Origin: Microcebus murinus
Lineage: Eukaryota > Chordata > Mammalia > Primates > Cheirogaleidae
Reading direction: 5' to 3'
Assembly (NCBI RefSeq): GCF_040939455.1
Contig: NC_134106.1
Coordinates: 80,297,001-80,361,000, forward strand
DNA: 64,000 bases
The notes under the pieces are model-generated. The model worked only from the letters and a program-made list of their open reading frames with translations. It was not told the origin of the DNA and searched no databases. A program made the position numbers and the translations under genes. Of the stretch, positions 56,991-64,000 are shown piece by piece (the first letter of the stretch is position 1; every line of letters begins with the position of its first letter).

Positions 56991-58596
56991 TTCAGTGCAC
57001 ACCTCCATTCCTTCCCACCTGGACTCACTTGCAATGGACTCGTATGCATTTATTTATACAGAAACCCCTCAGTATTGTCAGCACCCTCAGGAGAAGAGGC
57101 ATTTGTACTTAGTTCTCGATTACTTCATGTCCTCTGTGCTTACTAGAGAAGAATCTAAATTGATCGATGCACTCAAAGTGGAGCCGGGACCAGATCTGTT
57201 ACTGGGATGGTAAATACATTTCCACCCGTGTTCCAACCCCGGTAGCTGGCGAGGCTGCCGCAGTGCTGGCTGTTGGCAGTTGGAAGAGTCTAGGTTCATA
57301 TCTGGGCTCAATGAGGCAGATTGCGACCACTGAGAGACACCCCCAAGACCCGGGAAAAGGGAGCTGCCTGCAGGCCAGGAGTTTTCCGACCCCTGTCCGC
57401 TAGCTCCATCTCCGCTAGCTCCATCTCCCTCCATGAACTTACCTTAGGAAAGGGGGATTTTGTGTCTTTATGGGTCAGAAGTCTCTGGGGTTGCCAGGGA
57501 ACCACAAGAGTCACTTAGTTGAAAATGACGTTTGCCTTTAGTGTTGAACTCGCTCCTGTCTGGGGTCCGGGGCTGGCGGGAAAGTGAGTGAAGCAGGGGA
57601 CAAAATGAGAGCCCATGACTCTGTAAGACCTACCGTTCACCCAGGGGCCTTGGGGCACGGTGGCATTCTAGATAGCAATGAGCCTGGATGGGCCAGCGTC
57701 TTTAACGGGAACTTGTCTCTAGACACCAGAATCTGGACTGTCCACCCAGTCCAGATATCTCTACATAACAATAAAAATAATAATAGGGAAGGGGTTCTTA
57801 AAGTGAGACCTTAAGAAAGTTACGAATGACCTTTACTGTGAAACGAGACATGGCTTGCTTTTTACTGTAAATCTTAAGTACCTAAAACAGACCGTCAGGC
57901 TCTCAGGCACCTGGCTCTCAGCCTCTCAGCGAGGATGTTTCTGTTTCTGGTCCAGCTTGGACCCTCTTCGGGCTGTGTCCCTGCCCTGGTCACCCACTCT
58001 TGTCCCCTGCTGTCTAGTGGGTTCCTTGCTCCTGGCTTCTAGCCCTCCTTACCCTCGACTCTGGCTTTATATGCCACCAGTGTGCTCCATGCAAAGTGAA
58101 TCCCTATTGGTTTATTTCTACAGAACTTTGCTTCCCTCTGGAGTCCCCTGCCAGCTCCTGGCCGTGGCGTGGGTGGCTGCAGTGCTGTCTCGAGTGTGCA
58201 GTGTCCACATTCTTTCCCAAAATGCTATTCTGGGAGGGGCTGTGGAAACTCCTCCCGGCAGGGGTGGTCCCACCTCTCCTGTTGTGGGAAGGTGACATTG
58301 ATTCCTCCATTTGCACAATACCTGGACACTTCTTTGCCATTCTGTGAATGTCCTATCCACCTCTAAGCACTCCCTCCCTCATAAGAGAGTCCCCTTCCAT
58401 CACTTCGTGCCTTAAAGCAGACATCTTACACCGGGTGAGTCATTTCCACTTTCCCTGTTGCCACGCAACCTGGACATGGGTCCAGAGCGGGCTGATGTGA
58501 AGAGGCTGGAAGGAAGGAGGATGAGCTGGCCAATGAAAATGCTAGAGCATGGGAAAACAGAGAAAGAATAGCCTTCTTTGCCACCTTTTAAACTCT
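56991..58596. other. Unassigned stretch
   Basis: No gene or named repeat is recognised. The longest frame (57855-58295, 146 codons) is cysteine- and serine-rich, overlapped by frames on both strands, and resembles no protein I know. Small tandem copies of ctagctccatctcc occur at 57402-57427. Confidence 0.45.
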
Positions 58597-58944
58597 GTTT
58601 GTTTTGTTTTTGTTTTTGTTTCTTTTTGAGACAGAGTCTCACTCTGTTGCCCGGGCTAGAGTGCTGTGGCATCAGCCTAGCTCACAGTCACCTCAAACTG
58701 CTGGGTTCAAGCGATCCTCCTGCCTCAGCCTCCCGAGTAGCTGGGACTACAAGCATGAGCCACCATGCCCAGCTAATTTATCTCTCTATATATTTTTAGT
58801 TGGCCAATTAATTTCTTTCTATTTTTAGTAGAGACAGGGCCTCGCTCTTGCTCAGGCTGGTCTCAAACTCCTGACCTGGAGCAATCCTCTTGCCTTGGCC
58901 TCCCAGAGTGCCAGGATTACATGCATGAGCCACCACACCCGGCC
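58597..58944 (-). repeat. Alu SINE with lemur-type linker, antisense
   Basis: A T-rich tail (gttttgtttttgtttttg) leads into a full antisense dimer with the inverted linker (ttggccaattaatttctttc). The target duplication ccttttaaactct is perfect (58584-58596 and 58947-58959). Confidence 0.94.
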
Positions 58945-58959
58945 TGCCTTTTAAACTCT

Positions 58960-59374
58960 TAAGTGGCAAAGAAGAAAAAAGAAAACTCCCCTTCCTGTGA
59001 AACAGTTCTCCTCAAAGATCAAATTTTCTTTTTGCATTTGAATGTTTGTAATTAAACCCTAAAAATAAATGGATCTCTTTAGCGTCTTTCTGGTTTGTAA
59101 AAGAATATTACCTTCCCATCAATCTCACCCAGGGGACCTGGAAGTCAGAGGTGAAGTCCTCGCTCCCCACTGTGGCGCAAGGACACACCTGGAGAGGACA
59201 GTGCAGCTGCCAGCACACCAACCCGTGCAGTGCAATGCTGCAGTGTCTGCTTCCTCCTGTCACACTGCTTCCAGGAGCTGCTGGGGGACTTGGGGGGCTG
59301 TGATTATTAAAATAATGCAATGCAAAGCAAATTCTCCAAGCTCTCTGGCAATGGACCAAATACTTGCTATGTTT
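58960..59374. other. Unassigned spacer
   Basis: About 400 bp between two Alus with no recognised feature. Confidence 0.4.
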
Positions 59375-59388
59375 AAAAGGCACTCTGG

Positions 59389-59885
59389 GCCAGGCGCGGT
59401 GGCTCACGCCTGTAATCCTAGCACTCTGGGAGGCCAAGGCGGGAGGATCGCTCAAGGTCAGGAGTTCCAGACCAGCGTGAGCAAGAGCAAGACCCCATCT
59501 CTACTAAAAATAGAAAGAAATTAATTGGCCAACTAAAAATATACATACAAAAAATTATCCAGGCTCATGCCTGTCATCCCAGCACTCTGGAAGGCCGAGG
59601 CAGGAGGATCACTCAAAGTCTGGAGTTTGAAACCAGCCTGAGCAAGAGCGAGAGCTTGTCTCTACTAAAAATAGAAAGAAATTAATTGGCCAACTAATAA
59701 ATATATATAGAAAAAATTAGCCGGGCATGGTGCCACATGCCTGTAGTCCCAGCTACTAGGGAGGCTGAAGCAGAAGGATCGCTTGAGCCCAGGAGTTTGA
59801 GGTTGCTGTGAGCTAGGCTGATGCCACAGCATTCTAGCCCAGGAAACAGAGTGAGATGCTGTCTCAAAAAACATAAAAAATAAAT
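59389..59885 (+). repeat. Trimeric Alu (left-left-right) with perfect 14-bp duplication
   Basis: The element starts with a normal left arm and linker, then at about 59564 restarts with ctcatgcctgtcatcccagc and gives a second left arm and a second linker, and ends with a normal right arm and A-rich tail. Its length is 497 bp against about 310 bp for a dimer. One target duplication, aaaaggcactctgg, flanks the whole (59375-59388 and 59886-59899), so it is a single locus, not two insertions. The second left arm lacks its first bases (the ggccgggcgcgg part), which places the joint at the homologous arm starts. Confidence 0.93.
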
Positions 59886-59899
59886 AAAAGGCACTCTGG

Positions 59900-60298
59900 T
59901 CGCCCTGGGATGTGCTTGGGCACTTGGGCCACCCCTTCCCTCCTCTGCAAGGCCTTGCATGGGAGAAGCAGTCAGAGCCACTGGGGGGAGGGGGGTGGCT
60001 GTACAGAACATGTCTCCACCCAACCCCCCATGGAAAGTGCCCTTGGGAGTCAGAGGTTCAGAGTCCCCTCTGTCTTCTAGCTTGAATCACCTTTGTCCTC
60101 TAACAATAGAAACAGATGCCATCCCCATACTCACATTTTCCCTAAACCAAAGACCTCATTGTGCAGGCAAAATGGGTGCATTTCCCGTCACGTGGCAGTG
60201 TGGGAAGAACCTTCCTGGGCCTGCCCCTCAGCAGTCCTGAGGCCTCAATGAGCTCCCCACACCTCCTGAGCCAGCATTGTCATCTGGACATTGGTGGC
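59900..60298. other. Unassigned stretch
   Basis: No recognised feature in 400 bp. Confidence 0.4.
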
Positions 60299-60832
60299 TG
60301 TGATGGTTAATTTTATGTGTCAACTTGACTGGGCTATGGGGCTCCCAGACGTTTGGTCACACGTTATTCTGGGTGCGTGTGTAAAGGGCTTCTGGGTGAG
60401 ATTAGCATATAATCAGTAGACTGAATAGAGCATCCTGCCCTCCCCAACGTGGGCAGGCCTCATCCAATCAGCTGAGGGCCTGAATAGAACACAAAGGCTG
60501 ATCTCCTGTGTGTAAGAGAGAATTCTTTCTGCCTGACTGCATTTCAACTGAGACATCGGCTTTTTCCTGCCTTCAGACTTGAACCGAAATATCAGCACTA
60601 CCTGGTTCCTGTGCCTGCCAGACTTCAGGCTAGATCTCACCCCATCCGCTCTCCCAGGTCTCAGGCCTTGGGACTGAGTCTGGCACTACACCATCGGCTC
60701 TCCTGGGTCTCTAGCTTGCTGACTCCCCTGCAGGTCTTGGGACTTGTCAGCCTTCAGAATCACGTGAGCCAATTCCTTATTTTTATATAAGGGATTTACA
60801 TAAGTTCTGTTTCTCTGGAGAACCCCAATACA
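60299..60832 (+). mobile_element. MLT2B-like ERVL LTR
   Basis: It opens tgtgatggttaattttatgt gtcaac and continues with caggcctcatccaatcagct, gagacatcggctttttcctg, ggtcttgggacttgtcagcc and ends gttctgtttctctggagaac cccaatacag. This is the full order of MLT2B-type ERVL LTRs in sense. It is complete (534 bp), moderately diverged and without a visible internal region. Confidence 0.85.
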
Positions 60833-62805
60833 GTGTTAAACGAGATTAAATGAGGAGAGTCAAGGACCCGATACACAGAAGACAGACGACTGTCCTTCCT
60901 TTAGGTCCAGTGCTCCAGAGAGACCTGCAGCCTGACCTCAGCCCACAGTACCCTAAGAGACTCTACCAGGGCCTCGGTTGCAGGTTTCTGTGGGGCTTTC
61001 TCCACCTTCACCCGTGGAGGAGGCCTCTGAGGGTGCAGGGAGTTTCACTGTTTGTGAAAGGGGGCAGAACCACTCCTATCAATAAGAATTGTTTTCAAAA
61101 TGTCCTAGGGGACCATTGTGGATGACCACAGCCATTGCATATAACCCTCACTGACACAGTGGCCGGAGCCAGCTTAACACAAGAAGCGGGTTCCTCAGGA
61201 GGGCAGGAGGGCCCCAAGGTGCATCCTGGGTTCAGGTGGCTTCTTAATGACAACTGCAAAAGATAATGCATGTATTACAAAGTGCCTCAATTTCTTTTCT
61301 TTTTCCATTTCCAAATGATGATCTGTAAAGAAAAAAGAAAAGTAAACATTCCCCTAAACCTGAAGCAAAGAATTATATCAACACATTTATCAGAGACCAA
61401 GCTTAAATCAACCGTCTGTGTATCAAACTCACAGATTTGCAGCGTCTCGATTTGGACTAATTAAGGGAAATTTTAGGCAATTTCATCCCCCCTCCAAAAA
61501 AAAAAACACGTCTGTTTTTGGAGAGGCAGATATCACCTCCACTTTGACTTTTTATTTCTTTGATTCCCAAAGCATCATGAGCACTTAGCTCTCTTCTGTG
61601 GGTTGCATTAGTCTGCGGCCAACTTTGAACTGCTCTGAAGGGAGACTGATGCGGATGCCGTCTGACACACGGGCCCCATGTGAATGGGCTTTCCCCCCTT
61701 TGAACAACTCCTGAACTGATAACCTGGAGTTGGAAGCTTGTCCTGGTGAAAGCAGATGACTCGTCATTACCAGCTGGAAAGGAGAAGCTCTCCTTCCTCT
61801 AGCTACCTTACTGGCCACCAAAAGGCAGAACTGATTGACCCTGCATCTCTTCCCGGCATCACATGTGTCCATCCTGTGGCTGTCGGGGCCACTCCCTGCT
61901 GTGGTGCACCCAGTCCCGGTGGGCTGCCACTACTTACTTTTATCTGCTCGTTACAAACAAGCAGTAACTCTGCTTCCAAAGCACAGAAAACCAACTTCCT
62001 TTTCTGACTCCTCCAGCTCCTGCTACCCAGGATGGAGTCCTGATGGCTGGAGCCATCGGGCTTGAGTGCACAGCCTGGGTTCCAGCATCCATGGGACTAT
62101 GGCAGGCCCAGGGCGTGCGGGAGTTATGGATGTGCATATTCCCACTTTTGAGTCTGAGCAAGCAGTGCTGGACTAGAGAAATGGAAGGACGTCACAAAAA
62201 TAAAATATCTTAGGTAATTAGGTTACCTTAGGTACACAGATTAGAATTCACAGGCACTGAGAATTTGTATGATTCTTTCCCCCTCATTAGAAAGGAAGCT
62301 CCTCAAACTTGGAATATTGCATAGATAAGTCCCAGGAAGGAGGTCTGACAAAACCCAAAGGGCAGGAGTCAACTCTGCTTACAGACAGCACTGAAAGCAC
62401 TAACCCAGTGCTAATAAGCCCTGAAATGCTTTCTGTTTAGACTTCAAAGCAGCTCAAGGACAGAGCAGCTGTGCCCTGGCAGTTTCTCCTCTGATAACAG
62501 GACTCCTCGCCCTGGTGCGCCAAGGGCAAGCCAAGAACCTGTGTGCAGAGGAAAGGGAAAACATCACTGATTAAATGCCTTCCAAACGACAGAGAGCGAG
62601 TACAAATATGAAAAAAATCAATATCTAGGTTCCATCCAATATGGGATCAAAGCAGACCAACAGTTTACACACAAGCAAATATTATGCAATGAATCAATGC
62701 ATAGCAACAATTTTAGAAATGTAAATATAGAATTTTACAATAGCCTGGAGGACCTGTAAAGCTAACGAATAGGAATGTAAACATCCAGCTTGGTCAGACT
62801 CCTTA
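60833..62805. other. Unassigned stretch
   Basis: Almost 2 kb without a gene or named repeat. An A-run lies at 61496-61506. The frames at 61585-62161 on both strands overlap and have no domain. This is one of the longest repeat-free parts of the window and a fair place to test for conserved non-coding sequence. Confidence 0.45.
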
Positions 62806-63070
62806 GGTTCCTTTTATCTTTCAGAACAACAATGTGGCAATTTGTGTAAAAAAAGAGCCATAAATCTGTTTTGTGACCTCCAGACCCAATACTCCAGAAA
62901 TTATACCATTCACACTGCCTAAGAAATTATTTATTTATTTACAAAAGATAGGAATGATTCAAGATGCTCAAGAATGGTGAATTGGTTATATAAATTATGG
63001 CACCTTCATCTAAAAGCATGCAGACCTATACCATTATTTTGTAGATGAAGACACTCAGGAGAAGGTAAAT
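62806..63070 (+). repeat. Old L1-type 3' piece, sense
   Basis: The strings aaaaaaagagccataaatct, gttttgtgacctccagaccc, aattggttatataaattatg and gcagacctataccattattt follow the sense 3' end of old L1M elements. Heavily diverged. Confidence 0.55.
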
Positions 63071-64000
63071 CTATGATGACAAATAGTTTTCATCCTATAT
63101 ACTAATTCCCTTGATTGGACAGTGTATCTTAGAGTCCTGAATCAAAAAGGGTCTCCCCTCTTCACTACTGCTAAGGAATGATTTTCTCTCAAAAGTCCCT
63201 TGGGAGCAAGTCCTAAGAAATATTATCAAGAAGATCTTACTTTCATACTTAAATATAAGCTATTCTCAGCTATTATCTACTATCATCCCTAGGATATGGC
63301 ATTATATGGAAAGAAATGTACCTTCAAATAGCCAGAGAAGAAGTTAATGTCACTGATTATTTTCAATGTAATTGTAATGTTTTCTGGGCCCGCCAAAGTT
63401 TTCACGATTCATTAACTATAACAAGACAAAATTCTTATATAATTTCTTTCAAATTTGGTGTATAATTTTCAAAGTAATAGTTAAAAACTGTTTTTGTAAG
63501 TATTACGAAATACTCAAATAAGTGGATCTTCAACTAAATTTTATTTTATATGATAACATTTTTTAGCTCCTAATAGCAGGAAATAGATAATATACTAGCT
63601 TTCAGCATTGTCTACCTTTCATTAAATGCATAGGAAATACATCTGATTTAGAGATTCCTTTCCAGTAATATTCTGCCTTTTATGTTTTATTATACATTAA
63701 GATTGATAATATACTTTTGTTGTGATCAATTATGTTCTAAAATAATAATTATAATGAAATATAATTATAATGAAATAATTATAATGAAAACTCAACCTGG
63801 AAAAAAGTTAAAGCTTAGACTATTATGAACATATTGAAATAGTAAAATTCCACTTTCTCTATGTTTATTTTGTATGGAAGGATAACCAATAAGTCCACTT
63901 TCAACCATAATAATATGGCATGGGGACAAAAGCTATGGAGAAAGTAAATTGGAAATACAAGTTCAGGAAGAAAAAACTACCTTAGTTCATTTTTTAGATG
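63071..64000. other. Unassigned AT-rich stretch to the window edge
   Basis: No gene or named repeat is recognised. A small tandem repeat lies at 63744-63789. Confidence 0.45.
63744..63789 (+). repeat. AT-rich tandem repeat, three units
   Basis: Three near-identical copies of a 15-16 bp unit (ataattataatgaaat) follow each other. The unit contains the palindrome ataattat. Probably a small minisatellite. Confidence 0.8.

Noticed and set aside
57855..58295. 146-codon plus-strand open frame
   Set aside because: No domain is recognised, frames on both strands overlap it, and there are no splice or promoter signals I can defend.

Overview
This is 64 kb of mammalian nuclear DNA with no protein-coding gene, RNA gene or CRISPR array that I can support. 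It is built almost entirely from old interspersed repeats separated by unassigned sequence, as expected of intergenic or intronic DNA. The organism is most likely a strepsirrhine primate, probably a lemur. Five or six Alu copies carry an extra A/T-rich linker (attaattggccaactaat) and a right-arm end (ctgacgccacggcactc) that I know from lemuriform Alu elements. The tRNA-7SL hybrid SINE common in galagos and lorises is absent. Species was inferred from repeats only; no search was run.

Layout. 0.3-5 kb: an almost complete MaLR (non-autonomous ERVL-related) provirus with both LTRs, broken by an ERV-type LTR and a Tigger DNA transposon that itself holds an Alu. 5-12 kb: L2 and MIR pieces, a MaLR LTR split by an Alu, a hAT miniature element with a perfect 8-bp target duplication, an L1 piece and a candidate antisense ERV LTR. 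12-18.4 kb: a pogo/Tigger-like element keeping the end of its transposase frame, L1 and MER5A copies, a GC-rich stretch, a 303-bp LTR-like block with core promoter motifs, and a Charlie-type end. 18.7-30.5 kb: two Alus, several MaLR LTRs, a full-length dead mariner and a long antisense L2. 30.5-36.5 kb: two Tigger-derived miniature elements, MIRs and a MER5A-like copy. 36.5-46.3 kb: three antisense L1 blocks with inserted Alus and a hAT, a tailless Alu fragment with a 17-bp target duplication, and a 200-bp inverted repeat of L1 5' sequence. 47-48.5 kb: a decayed hAT transposase. 49-64 kb: L1 tails, a solo LTR with a perfect 5-bp duplication inside an L2, more MaLR and Tigger copies, a trimeric Alu and an MLT2B-like LTR.

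No genes act together here. What can be read is a stratigraphy: L2/MIR lowest, then L1, MaLR and DNA transposons, then younger LTRs, then Alu on top. I found no new biological system. The observations most worth checking are the tailless Alu (37998-38075), the trimeric Alu (59389-59885), the hAT miniature element (7987-8184), the pogo-like element (12252-13002) and the LTR-like block with an intact core promoter layout (17663-17965). Family names come from remembered consensus sequences and subfamily names are tentative.
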